NCBI GenBank assembly: GCA_038501785.1
Contig: JBAMJR010000089.1
Location: 2,228,001 to 2,292,000, forward strand
Direction: 5' to 3'
From: Myoxocephalus aenaeus
Taxonomy: Eukaryota; Chordata; Actinopteri; Perciformes; Cottidae
DNA: 64,000 bases
Below the pieces are notes generated by a model. That model ran no database searches. It worked only from the letters and a program-made list of their open reading frames with translations, and was not told the origin of the DNA. This document shows, in pieces, positions 25,509 to 37,780 of this stretch (within the stretch, counting starts at the first letter, position 1; every line of letters starts with the position of its first letter). The position numbers and the translations under genes are program-made.

Positions 25509-25568
25509 ATATAGTAAATCAAACATATTCTATTCCTCTCTGTCTTGCTTTGCTTTGACCATTTGCCA

Positions 25569-25569
<1 letters not shown>

Positions 25570-25642
<73 letters not shown>
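25570..25642. repeat. (CA)n microsatellite, about 36 units
   Basis: An uninterrupted CA run. The Cys/Val and His/Thr open frames over it are artefacts. Confidence 0.97.
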
Positions 25643-25645
<3 letters not shown>

Positions 25646-26128
25646 GTATACTGCAGATGGTGGGACATCTCACAGATTGCTACAACTGAAGTCTGACTCA
25701 TGCTCTTCACCAAAACATGTTTGTTGAACAAAACAGATTTGAGGGGGTGATATTTTATCCCTCCTCAATAATAGGCACATGCTGTGAAAATTTCTTGGAA
25801 TTTCTTGTCTTTTTTTGGACACGCACCACAGAGATTGCGGAGGACATGTGGTGCCTCAGTGACAAGTAAGCAAGGGAGGAAGCACAACATAACTCACAAC
25901 CTTGCCACATTGCTTGCTTAACCTTATTTTCTCTTAGTTCCATGGATGCATTTTTTTTCTATGCTGGCTGTTGAGGACACAACACCAAGTACAACAACAC
26001 AACTGTGGAACAGAATGCATGTTGCTTTTCAGAGAATATAATTCAATAAAACAAGATCACATTGTGGTTTTATTGAATTTTCGGGAAACACTGATAACAC
26101 AGTTTTATTATTTGGGGGTAGGATACTG

Positions 26129-26454
26129 TTTTTTAGGATTGGAGCAAGCATTTTACACGTCAATATGGCAGTCAAGCATGTTAATGTAATAATAACAGTT
26201 GTAATCACAATTAAAATGTACTTATTTGTGAAGTCTTAGCATCAGGAATACCAGAAGTATAACCGAGTGTACATACATTGTAATGTGGCTGATTCTTCTC
26301 TTTCAAAGCAAGCGTAACAAGCAATCTTTTCTGATCATCTAACAACCGACCTGTATTCAAAAACAGCTCTCTTGAGAGTTGGTACAGCTGACCACTTCCT
26401 ACAAACTGTGTGGACACCTAGCCCTCTTGGGCAAGTATAATGTGCATTAGCTTA
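26129..26454 (+). repeat. duplicated segment, copy A
   Basis: This shares long matching blocks, in the same orientation and order, with 29863-30452. The blocks include aggattggagca...gcattttacac, gagtgtacatacattgt, gattcttctctttcaaagca and ctctcttgagagttggtaca. It lacks about 265 bases that are present in copy B between the gatcatct and cctgtattc blocks. It could be a local duplication or two copies of an undescribed dispersed repeat. Confidence 0.8.
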
Positions 26455-26455
26455 T

Positions 26456-26490
26456 TATCATGTCAAGGGTGTACAACCCTTGACATGATA
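26456..26490. repeat. perfect 15-bp inverted repeat
   Basis: The arms tatcatgtcaagggt (26456-26470) and its complement (26476-26490) are separated by gtaca. It sits immediately right of copy A. Confidence 0.9.
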
Positions 26491-26881
26491 CAACATGTGA
26501 ATGTGTGAACAGCAGCTTCTGACTATTCTGTTGAACCCCAGTGGGTCTGTTATTTACAAGGTGGGAGGGCTGTGTCAATTAAACATGGGGGAGATACTTT
26601 TCAATTGAGCTTCCATGTATCCCCAGATGTCTGTATCATCACATTTGTTGATATAAAGTGCTGCTGAATGTGCTCAGTTATGATATTATTAGACGGTAGT
26701 CTCTGAGACAGATGACGGTCTCTCAGCTGTTTCCTTCGTGCTTCATGAGAGACTTCCTCATGTAGAAACATCTTCGAGTGAATTTCCCTTTGCTTCCCTG
26801 CTTACACTCTGCATCATCAGAAACCATGTTTTGGCAGGTTTTAAATATTTCATTTTATTCATAATTTGGTTACTTTACACA

Positions 26882-27160
26882 ATGGACCCATACTTTTACA
26901 TCGCTTTTCTAGTCTTCCGACCACTCAAAGCGCTTTAATACTACGTGACATCATTCACCCATTCATGAGAGGAGCTACCATGCAAGGGGCCACATCAGGA
27001 TTATCAACCATTCATCCACCGTAGGCGCAGCTACGGGAGCAATTTGGGGTTAAGTGGCTTGCTCAAGGACACATCGACATGGGCTAGCGGAGCCGGGGAT
27101 CGAACCGCCGATCCTCTAATTGTAGGACGATCCTGCTCACCACTGAGCCACAGTCGCCCA
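26882..27160 (-). repeat. tRNA-derived SINE (AFC-like), reverse copy
   Basis: This is the same family as 10876-11144 in the opposite orientation. On the minus strand it begins near 27159 with a tRNA-like head and a B box ggttcgatcc (27097-27106), then ccggctccgctagcccatgt, tgtccttgagcaagccactt and the tail agaaaagcgatgtaaaagta near 26895. The two copies are diverged from each other, so they are not a recent duplication. Confidence 0.85.
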
Positions 27161-29862
27161 CAATGCACTGTACAAGATAATGAACTCATGCAATGACAAA
27201 ACTGCTCACATTTTTACAACTATAATATGTTGGTGTGAATAGCATTCATTGACAGCGTCTTGACATTTACAGAGCTCTCCACCAACAATAAAATACATCA
27301 CGAGTCACTTGAACATCCACTGTCACAGGCAATGGTGTATTAGTATTGCACACTGTGTTTTGCATGCTACGAAAAGCATTATTTGTATAGTATGGTAATT
27401 GCGGCTCTATGTTATTTCCAACCAAAGCGCACTGTGAATTAGTGCAGGAGGCAAAAGCATTTTTTTCAACTTGAAAACATTTCCAGTTCAGCTATAACTA
27501 TGATGAATCACTTTTTACCAATATCTTGACAAAACTACTTTCTATAATTGTTTTGATTACATAATGTGTCAACACTAGTTACAACCCTGTCTTTGAGAAG
27601 TACCACTGTCATACACCAGAAGACAGTTTATTGCATTACAATGGCAGCCTGAGATTTTTCACAGTGCTGCTGTTTTCTCATCAGTGGCATGTTCCATTTG
27701 TTGCATTTGCATCACTCCTGCTTATTCCCCACTGTATGCACCATGCTCTGCCGGGAAACCTTTAATGTCATGAATGAAAGCTGCAGAGCTAGTCTTCAAA
27801 AAGACTGTCCACAGAGATCATTTCAAGTTATTCTGAGCTACTAACTAACCAGCTGGCTGCTAATGCAAGCTGCCTGGAATTGACATGACCTAGACTGTTA
27901 GCATTGAGAAAGAGTCACTACTTTGTTGGTCTTTCTGAACAGCAAAAAGATACATTCTATGGTGAAAAAAGCAACAATAAGTTCCAAAATGACAACAATG
28001 TTGTTCTTTTTCTCTGGCTAATGTCAGGAAAATAATCTTTGCATATTTTTTACAATGTTTTGCCCCACATTCACAGCACTAACTGTAGCACACATGTACG
28101 CTTGTTAATTCACAATTTGCAATGTGTGAAAAATGGCTGTCTCCATTGCGCAAGGATTTGTTTTGCCAGAAGTAAACCAAGACTACCACTGTATTTAACA
28201 CTCCTGCCCACCTCTCAGTTTGTGTATTGTTTAAATGCCAAACTACTGTTCATGATCGATTGATTAGCTGAAAGATGCACAAAGCTGTTGTCCCTATCCA
28301 GATTTTCTAGGAGGGACCAAAATGTAATGTCACCAGCATAGGTGAAGGCCTGAATTTCTTTTGGAGCTAAAGGTCCATGACCTTTTGAAATCACTTTGAT
28401 GACTTGGTTGTAGTTTCATCGATAGTGCCAGGTTGCCATATCCCCTAGTGTTCATCCCTCTTTAACCCCACTGTGTGTAGTATTAGGGGCCTCTGGCCCA
28501 GATCTGTCATTCTCATTCTCATCCTTTATTCCCTTCTGCCTCATTGACATTGGCAGTAGACTGAGCCAGTCCCAGCTGGCCCATTCTGAAATTGCTTACT
28601 GTAGAAACACATCCCCACAGTAAAACAGACTGCTAGCCTCATGCCAGCTGTTCAGTCATCACATTCACCCAATGTAACCCCACTGAGCTTTAGGGTTTTA
28701 AAAACTATAATGAAAAAAATATTCCAAGTTAAAGAGCAGATTGTCTAAAGAAGTATACGATTGAGACTCGTATAGTAGAGCTCAGCACCATCTCAGGAGT
28801 GCATCTTTTCACTTATGTGAATCACTTCAGGCTTTGCTGATTTCTCCAACTTTTCTCCTATTTTTTCTTTACTTTTGCCTGCGGTGCTTTTCTTCATTAG
28901 GACACTGACTTTCGTAGTGCGCTGCTCCAGTACAACGTAGTGTATGTAGCTCAATGATTTTAAGTAATGTGGACTATTCCATGCCAAAACTCCACTGAAT
29001 GGCATCTAGCTTTTCAACTGATGAATAATACATGTGTTCCTGGATTTACTGCCTTACTCAATAAGTTCCAGCTTTGGAGAGATGCATTGTAATAATTGAG
29101 TTAATTAAGAAAGTTAATAACATAAATGTAAGGTTAGAGAGGTGGCCGGCCATTAATTTGAGGATTGACAGAATTGTTAAGTGTGCTTTGTTTTATTTGA
29201 TGTGCAGAGCCAAGATTTGCCGACTGTCAACAGTTACCGAACTGAATGAAAACCTTGTTTTTGAGCCAGTAGTTTATTTTGGGAGTTACTGAGGCTGAGG
29301 ATTGGTTATTATTGGCACTTTACTTATTATGAAATATGCTCTCTATGAATACACAACAGAATGTTTAATTGGAAATGTTTTGGTGACACTTTGTCATCGT
29401 CAAAATAAACATTACTTTATAATGAGGACATGTCTAAAAACTCCATATCCTGGGTCCATCTTCCCCCAGTAAGTATCCCTCAGCTACCAATTAAAAATGC
29501 AGACAACATACTTTAATTATGAATTATAGCTATGCCTATATCCCCATCAATACTATTGCACAGTGATACAATGCTCATAAGACTTATGTCAAAGACCAGT
29601 AAGTCAGAAGTAACGTAAAGTGTAACAAAGGTGTAACAAAACTACTGGTCTGTCTGCTCTCTGTTATACAACAGTGTAACATTCATAATAACACTCTTCT
29701 TCTCTGAAGTGCAGCAGCAACATTCAAGAAAGATTTTCACAGGCTTCCACTGTAGGGTGTGCACAAAGCTGCATGACAGCTCCCCAAAAGTAAACCAAAA
29801 CATTTTGATCGCCCCTTGGTGTCTGTCTAATTTAGGAAGCGCTCAATTTGAAATGCAGCAGC
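27161..29862 (+). other. intron 1 stretch, no gene seen
   Basis: AT-rich sequence with only short open frames (up to 74 codons at 28039-28263), none recognisable. Confidence 0.5.
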
Positions 29863-30452
29863 GTTTTCTAGGATTGGAGCACGCATTTTACACATCAATA
29901 TTGCAGTCAAGCATGCTCATTTAATAATATTAATTGTGATCGCAATTGAAATGTAATTATTCATGCAGTCTTAGCATAAGGAAGACCAGAACTATAATCG
30001 AGTGTACATACATTGTGACGTGGTGGATTCTTCTCTTTCAAAGCAAACATCACAAGCAGCAATCTTTCCTGATCATCTGACAAGTCCTCTTTAAAGAGCT
30101 GCCTGTATTACTGTAGGAAACTCAAGGAAGCTAACCTGGTCAACAACCTTTATCAGTGCATCACAGAACACATACCATGTGCACAGAATGGGTTAGCAAG
30201 ACTGCACCAAACATCGGTGGGACACAAACACCGAATATGGAAGAGTTCTACAGCACAATGCTCCTAGTAAAAGGCTTCCACCACTGTGACATAACCTGTT
30301 GTCTATCATCAACCTGTCAGCTTTTAAAGAAACAGATATGCCACCAGACCTGTATTCAAAAACAGCTCTCTTGAGAGTTGGTACAGCTGACCACTTCCTA
30401 CAAACTGTGTGAACACCTTTAGCCCTCTAGGTCCAGTATAATTTGCATTATT
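29863..30452 (+). repeat. duplicated segment, copy B, ending near the start exon
   Basis: This is the partner of 26129-26454, with an extra stretch of about 265 bases at roughly 30080-30346. Its right end lies about 50 bases before the coding exon at 30502. The extra stretch has a 72-codon open frame (30156-30374) that I do not recognise. Confidence 0.8.
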
Positions 30453-30506
30453 TCCACACCAAACATTCCTCTAACCATTGATCTGCTTTTTCTCCCAATA
30501 GAGACC

Positions 30507-30608
30507 ATGACGACCGCCACCTCCCCCATCCTGTTGAAATGGGACCCCAAGAGTCTTGAAATCCGTACCCTGACTGTGGAGAGGCTTCTGGAGCCCCTCG
30601 TCACACAG
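30507..30608 (+). CDS. ctnna2: ctnna2 coding exon 1 (start codon), residues 1-34
   Basis: The exon starts after the acceptor AG at 30500-30501, which follows a T/C-rich tract, and carries five untranslated bases before the ATG at 30507. It encodes MTTATSPILLKWDPKS and continues to VTQ at 30608, where the donor GT at 30609-30610 follows in phase 0. The ATG has A at -3, a favourable context. The motif KWDPKSLEIRTL followed by ERLLEPLVTQ is the conserved amino terminus of alpha-catenins. The residues before KWDP (TTATSPILL) match the alphaN form and not alphaE, judged from memory. This segment is the beginning of the N-terminal vinculin-homology domain. The start is well supported: the family begins here and nothing upstream in the exon is in frame. 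Confidence 0.96.
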
Positions 30609-33600
30609 GTAGTTCACTTAACACATGATGCAAATGTTACAAAAAATAGTAGCCAAAGCATTGAAGTTTAAACAATATCTGGAGTCTACTGTCTCACTCA
30701 AATTGATTGATGTCTTACAATATATGTACCAACAAGACAATAACTGAATCCATATTCCTAGTTTCTAACACTGTTAAGTCTTCCAAAGTAAGACGGTGAA
30801 TATAATTTGTCATAGTTCAGTACGAGAGCAAATGGATTACTGTCTGTTTGCACCTTTGCTGGATCACTTGTTGCAAAGAAGCTAAACTGCAAAGAATTTG
30901 ACTCATCGCCAATGACTTTGTTTGGCTTCTCAAGCTGAACATATGGCTAAGCATGACTTTGCTCACCCTGGCTGATTGTGATAAAGTCTGTGACTTCAAA
31001 ATCTGTGTTGATTAGATGAACCATCCGTCAATCAAACCAGTTGTGAGAAGATCACGCCTTTAGTGTCGTCCTTTGCTCTTCTTTCAATAATGAAATGCTC
31101 TCCAGTTCTGATATTACTGATTCTATTGCAGCATGTATGCTAACCTCCTTAGAAAAAAAAGCCGCCTCTCCGTGTCATCTCACACACAATTAAGCCAAGC
31201 CCGTAGCTACCAATAGCTCCTCACTGGACACTGGCTTGCCGGAAACAAATAAATCAGAAATCCCACTACAAAATCAAGCAGACTCACACTCAGTAGTAGA
31301 TATCTTTGGCAATTGCCTGTTTCCCCAGGATGTCTCCCTAAAGCTGCTTAATTGCAGGTAATAGCTGATCTACTGACAGTGGTGGATATAAGATTTGGAA
31401 AGGCTAGATGTACTTGCAGCCTGGGACTCGTAACATAACCGTTGGTCCCCTAGAGAGAATGTATTGTATTGGAAGTATTGATTGTAAACTTTTTGCCAGC
31501 TGTGTTGCAGCAGAAATACACAACCCTTTTAATCTCCTATTGTAACTTTTTAGGAAACAAGGGATTACTATAGTGTCTGGGATTGTCTTAATTTACATGC
31601 AAAACCCTCATATATCCACTTATTCCAAAATAATTATATTTGACTCAGAAGTGGGACTTAGTCATTTAGTTTTAAGCCACGACAAAGTCTCAAATCTTTA
31701 AACTCAAGTCCAGGGTCCTAAACAAGTTATAATACAGTAAGAATGTATCCTTTTCTACTGAAATAGAATGTATTTGCAAGCTGCTTAGGGTAGCCCATTC
31801 TGTTTTAATAGATGATATGTCATCAGTAAAGAAACCTCCACTTTTGGGTTGCGTAATACTGTAGGTCTTTTGAGTCCACTTAAACAGAACAGGTCATTGC
31901 AGCATTTGGTGCTGAGGGGTAATATGCTTAAATGCAAATTCCAAACAGCCTAATTACACTAGACTTGCTTGCTTTTTTCTCTTCATTGCTTTATTTTTGC
32001 TGAAACTGCTCATTTTGTGCCTAAACAAAGTTCAGTTCATGGCAAATCATGCAAATACCAATAAGAGCACATGAAGACATGGATGAATGAGAGCAAACGT
32101 TGAGAATGTGTTTCACCTCTAATTCATTTTATAAGACTTCTCATCTTGAGTTATATGGCCATCTATCTCCTCATCCCTGCCTGTAATGTTTGAGTTTGGG
32201 GTTTATTTGCTGCAATTGTTTTACATACAAACTTCCGATGAACTACCATTGATAAACATGCATTTTTCAATTGGCATCATCAGTTTGAATCGCATTGGCA
32301 TAAAATATCTGAACAAACAGTCATGGAAAATATACTCTACAGGCGGGATACAACTCGGTTGTTTTCCATTCAGACTTGCATGTGGTCTGTCATCCTCATC
32401 TAGTGTTTGTACTCTGGATGGCCTTTGTGAAAGGCCATCAACGTGACAGATAGGTAATTACTTAATGTTAGCAGGTCAAAAAGCTGACAAGCTTCCTCTC
32501 TCAACACATAGTGATAATTATTAATTAAATACTGTTTATAGCACTGCCCCGGCTGCCCTTACAGCACTTTATTTGTCTGATGACCAAACAGTTTAAAAAA
32601 TGTTTTTAAATAGAGTGTATTCCATTTGACATCTTCATTTATCTTGATTAAAATCTTTTTAGCTGTTTTTGCAGCAGTGATCATTGAATTTTTTGAGACA
32701 GCTTTATTCCGACAATAATTATAAATTTAGCCAAAAGAGAAAGAACACAGAGGTGCAGGTCTTTTGTCAGACATATCTTGAAATAATAATAATCTGACCA
32801 TTTCTGTGCTATGATCTATAGGGGAGATTTATTTGCAGTTTCTTGACACTGAGTTTTAAATTGAGAAATGTTGTGGTAATCGTCTTATAACTGCTTTTTA
32901 ATTACATTATGTTATACCTCATTTGCTGCCTCCATCTGGCTGTTACCTCTCTAAATAGATGGATATTACAGTAAAGAGTGATTCATCATCTACTGTACTG
33001 CATATAATTGTACAACGCTGCAAATGCTGATGTTGTGGCATAATGCGTTCACTACACTTATGGGTACAGTACAACAGTCAACTGTGGTAGTTCATCTTTA
33101 CTGCAATGGCACTGGGAGTGTGAAGCTTTTTTGGATATGAACGAGACACTGTGATTGTTTCTTCCTGTCAATTTGGATGATTCAGTGTTTTGGGATGGAA
33201 TAAAAGGTTTCCTCGGAGCATAGACCAGCTTCGCTCTCCCGTGCTGGAGTACTGGGCAAGTCCATCGCTACTAACACTGAGAGGCTTCCTTTATCACCGC
33301 ATATGAAGGCAGCATGCCTCTGATATCGTAAACATTTGTATACTGCAGGCGGTAGATCTTTTTTGAAAGAATTATAGGGAGGTAGCCTTGAGAGGCAGGT
33401 GGAGGGAAAAAAGGATACTAGAAGTTTGGCTCTTTTTATTCACTTCAGTCTAGACTGTATTATGTTGATATGGAAATATGAGGGCACTGAACAGAAAACA
33501 GTTGGCCAAAGTTGTAAAATTATAAAATGTGGAAACTTGGTATAACCCGAGAAGATGATGACAGAACCTCTGCACTTGGAAAACTGTCGTCTCAGCTAGC

Positions 33601-34180
33601 TTCACTTACAGACAGTCAGTGGATAATCTAATGCAGTGTTGTTGTGGCTCTTTAGGTACATATTACAGTGACATATTAATTATAAAGAAAAAATGTATGG
33701 TTGTTCCATAATTCTTTGCTTCAATATTTCAGACGGACTCATTTCTGTCTTGCCAGTAAATTGTAATACCAACACTTGGGTGATAATACATGTAATTCTC
33801 TGAAATACACAGAAAAAGCTTTTCATTATATGCCCTGTATAGACAACTGGACAAGGAAACTGACAGTCGGGGATTGCTCAACAGTTTTTAGATATTGTCA
33901 CATTGTTTAAAGTTCTTGGCACATGGATTTATCCAAACAAACTAAACAATTTTAAAACATAAGCTATGAAATAATGTTTGCCAAAATCGGAACCAATTTG
34001 AGGCAACAAATTTCCAATCCGGTTGCTGAATCTTTACTTGTATTAGTTCTCCAAGGCCTAATTTAGAAGTGCGTTCCAACTTTTGCGACGGACTCGTTCA
34101 GCGAGCTATTAATAGCACTGAGGCCAGCAACAGCAGAGAGAGACAGCTGGGTAGAGCCAGCATATTCACACCTCACTCTG
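30609..34180 (+). other. first part of intron 2, no gene seen
   Basis: AT-rich intronic sequence with short, unrecognisable open frames. No repeat ends could be fixed. Confidence 0.5.
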
Positions 34181-34555
34181 TGAATTAAGGCTTTGTTTTG
34201 ACCAAACCAGTTTGGGTGACAAAGTTTGGGCGAAAACGACTCGGCTAACTTTAATTTTGTTTCTGTCGAGTTTGAATGAAGTGTGTTTTACAATCAGCGA
34301 CGGAAAATTCCTGTTTTTCAAAGGAGTCTGGTAGGTTTGAGGAGAGCGTAACGTCTTTTCACGTCCGGCGGTGTGATTTCAGGGTTTATTTTTGACCAAA
34401 CCAAAATTGGTGAACGTTCAAACGGTGGAAAGAGCGAAACAAGATGAGCTTTGTTTTGTTTCTGTCAAGTTTGAATGAAGTGTTTTTTTTTGCAGAGCAA
34501 TTGGCTGTTTTTTTTAATGCCTCGAGTCTTGTGGCTTCGAGGAGAGCATATTAAT
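34181..34555 (+). repeat. diverged tandem duplication, period about 195-199 bp
   Basis: Two units in direct order share ttgaccaaacca (34198 and 34392), tttgtttctgtc-a/g-agtttgaatgaagtgt (34256 and 34455) and gaggagagc near each end (about 34339 and 34540). The units differ by many substitutions and small gaps. Confidence 0.75.
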
Positions 34556-36166
34556 TGTATGTTTTGCATGTTTATAAATAATGATAAGGACTTATGTACA
34601 TTCTTTTGAGGAATGCAAAATCAATATTCCTACCAGAAATTGTATTGTGTTATATTCTACAACAATGTGTGCTCTCCGATGCTGTGGAGGAGTCTTGCCT
34701 TGCCTCCAAAGGACCCTGCTTTTAATACCTGTTCTACCAAGGACGCATTCCAGACATTGAAAAACACCCATGTCTACTTGCTGTCTCCTGGACCAAAGTC
34801 CTGTGTTTGTTTGACCCATCAACCACCACTTCTGTACGTCATGTGTGGACTATCTGGTTCTTTATACGACAGCAGTTGCACTATCCATCAACTAATGATG
34901 CAGATTGGTTTATATTTGAGGTTGAAAGCGCGGTGGGTCATCATCAGTCGCATAGAGGCACTGACCAAGAGGTAGGAGGGAGACCAGGTTGCATTTTCTG
35001 CCATAAACTCACTTATTGACAGTTTTTCTGCCTTGTCTTTTATTCAGGATGAATCTGCAGTCTGAATGTGTAGCATGGAGACTAATTGCTGTCAAAGGTC
35101 ATTTTGCTTTGAGGCTGTTGTTTAATTATTATTCAGTCAGATGCAGTAGCTAGGGTGGTCTTTTGCACAGTTTAGGTTCTTGAATTGCGTTCTTGTTATT
35201 GTGATGTGCATACCATTTTGATTGGTCTTAGAGATTTTGACGCTTATGATGCTTAATTTAAAAAAAACAAAAAACTAGCCATACTATGTTTTACATTTTA
35301 AAAGTTCCATTGTTGGTGTAAGTACACTATCTTTAAATATCTCCAAATCCAACTGCGTTGACTATAGGTAGATTTTACATTTTTAATTTAGTATTTAATA
35401 TATCACATTCATATCATTTTTATATGCCTCATAATAGAAAAAGTGTTAGCTTTTATACTGTGTTAAAACATGACATGAGTACCACAAAAACAGTGGATTT
35501 ACCCCTTGATCTCTCCGCCTTAATTCCGCCTCTTGAATGGGATCTCCACAATTGGGATATTTGGTCGTTGACATTGCATTCTGCTTCCGTGGGATGCAGG
35601 GATGAGCCTTTCTGCTGCCCTGTCTGTCCAGTCGCTGGACCAGAGAGAGCTTTCAAATAATGTCCTAGTTATGGTCTCTGTCGGTAGGGCCTCTATTTCC
35701 CTTGGTTGATTTTGATATATAACATTCATGGTGAGTACTCGTGCCAACCTCATCAGTGCAGCTTTCCTCACTACATAAATGTTTGATCTTAGAGGTCATC
35801 CCTTTATCAGCTCTGTATATTAACAGCTACGCACACAGCTGATTCTGATTCTGACGAGAACAGACAAGAAGTCAGAATGAAGGAGTGATATTGAGAAACA
35901 TAGTTTATTAACAGACGGCATCCTGTACCATGAGGAAGGAGCTGTCTGTGTTGCTGCTTGTCTATCTTCATTCACATTGTTTAATAGTGTTTGGGAGACA
36001 CAACAAAACGGCACTGTGGCATGGGTATATCCTTATTTCTTGGTTTTCTTGGTTATTAAATTTACAGCAATTTTTCCTTGGCATATTGACTTCAAAGCCT
36101 GGTAATGGGCTAGCAGGGCACCTAAAGGGTTTGTATGGCTCCTAGCACCAGCATTGGTTGGCACCT

Positions 36167-36205
<39 letters not shown>

Positions 36206-37239
36206 GCACACGCGCGCACACACAAGTCAAGGGGCTTAACATAAAGGGAGGCGAGACGACGCGGCAGGGGGATTAAGGCTTCATGCTGCATCACTGTCAT
36301 AATCCATTAAACTAGCGGAAAAGGAGGAAGTCTGGACCTCAAACTAACACTTTTTGGAGGCCAAAAGGGATGCTTTACCTCTCTTCAGAGTTTTTATTTA
36401 AACCAGAACAGTCTTTCTCAAAGGTTGGAGAGTAGTCATAGTTTTAGGAATTTGGCAACCGCTTGTTGGCTACAGCATCTCACTTTTATGGGAAAAACTA
36501 ATTAACTCATGGGTTTGTTTAATGACTTTGAGTTATAACTTTGAGAGACAACTTTATTGCAGTTATACATATTTAGATATAATAAAGTATCACCTGTGCC
36601 TTGGAGGCACTGTCAGTCAGGAATAGGCGTGGTTTTACAGTAATGGCTATTTACAGAAGCCTAATTCTATTTTACAATAAATCACTTAATGTTTTGAGTA
36701 GGCAAACTCATTAAAATATGCTCTGTCATCCCCTTCACTCTGCTTTCTTTACAGAAGTGTCAAGTAACACACACACACACGCACACGCACACCACAATGC
36801 TTTTAAACTGATGTCCTCCTGAGAACGGTTGTGCAAGTTATTATTGTAATACTATCCAGAGGAGTGTGATAAAGATGACAGCTGTGTCATCATGCAGTGC
36901 CCCTGTTAGCTTCTGTCTTCTCATTACCTCCTCCAGTGCCTCAGGGTCAGTGCTGGATCTTGTGAAAGATACTTTCTTCTGTCTTCTGGCTTTATCTTCT
37001 GACAACTTGCTCTGTCAGCATATGGCTTGCCCCAGGGTTCTGAAAAGCAGCCATGCACAGGTGCTGCTTGTCCACTTTAGCTTTGCTTTTCTATCATAGA
37101 AAATATACCACATCAGGACAGATTGCCTTAGAAACACAGCCCTCCTGGTTTTAGCAATATTATTACAAGCACTTTGCTGCCTGGTCAAAAATAATCCTAA
37201 CTTTATATTATGTTTGTTATTTTTGGCTTAAGCAACTGA
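34556..37239 (+). other. intron 2 stretch, no gene seen
   Basis: A 120-codon open frame at 34613-34975 begins with an ATG but has no recognisable domain and sits in intronic composition. A CA/CG microsatellite lies at 36168-36224. Confidence 0.45.
36168..36224. repeat. (CA)n microsatellite with CG interruptions
   Basis: A CA run becomes cgcacacgcgcacacgcgcg before ending. Confidence 0.95.
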
Positions 37240-37402
37240 AATGAGCAGAATGTAGGATGTAGTGGCATCTAGTGGTGAGGTTCCAGATTGCATCCAACTT
37301 AACACACCTCCCTTTCCAAGAGTGTCTGAGAACTATGGGTGCATCCCAAGTCTCTAAATTGCATCCCCGTTTCCCTCACTTGCGTCTTTTCCTTGCGTCT
37401 TA

Positions 37403-37620
37403 TGCCGTGTTCACACCGGAAGTTTACTCGCGCGAGTGAAACGAGGGTGTTCACACCAAACTCGAAACATCGCGCCGCGAAAGGGGCGTGGCTTATCTCA
37501 GTCACTTGTCTCTGTGAAAGGAGCTTTCATTTCAATCCACAGGCGGCGCGTCTGTGGATTGACTTTGCATGTAATCTGGTCGCGCCGCAAATTCGCGCCG
37601 CGTCCGGTGTGAACACGGCA
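37403..37620 (+). mobile_element. Harbinger-type MITE 1, TTA target duplication
   Basis: The ends are tgccgtgttcacaccgga and tccggtgtgaacacggca. TTA lies on both sides (37400-37402 and 37621-37623), the canonical target of the superfamily. It is very GC- and CpG-rich, with gcgcgccgc-type motifs. The internal 99 bases at 37435-37533 recur at 37778-37876 with one mismatch. Confidence 0.85.
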
Positions 37621-37635
37621 TTATGCCGTGTTCAC

Positions 37636-37697
37636 ACTAAACTTCCGCGGTGAACGCGGCGCGATAATTCGCGCCGCGTTCACCGCGGAAGTTTAGT
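37636..37697. repeat. perfect 29-bp GC-rich palindrome, 4-base loop
   Basis: The arms 37636-37664 and 37669-37697 start actaaacttccgcggtgaac and are separated by taat. They form a foldback at the left end of Harbinger-type element 2. Confidence 0.92.
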
Positions 37698-37715
37698 CGC
37701 ACATTCCAGCGAACA

Positions 37716-37780
37716 TTTTAGCGAACATTCCAATAAAAATACACTTAAAATATTGATAAAAATGATCGTATGTTTTCAGT
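37716..37780 (+). repeat. 65-bp direct repeat, copy 1
   Basis: This is identical, as far as I can read, to 38775-38839: it starts ttttagcgaacattccaata and ends gtatgttttcagt. Copy 2 lies in the outer element's own sequence, while copy 1 lies inside the inserted Harbinger-type element. Confidence 0.9.

Noticed and set aside
25316..25731. Open frames rich in Cys/Val or His/Thr on both strands
   Set aside because: They are produced by the CA microsatellite at 25570-25642. The same applies to frames at 51141-51534, 56935-57315 and 36033-36242.
30156..30374. 72-codon frame just upstream of the start exon as an alternative first coding exon
   Set aside because: It has its own stop, belongs to the duplicated segment and shows no alpha-catenin similarity.
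34613..34975. 120-codon + strand open frame
   Set aside because: No domain, no neighbouring splice context and intronic composition; overlapping frames of similar size exist on the other strand.
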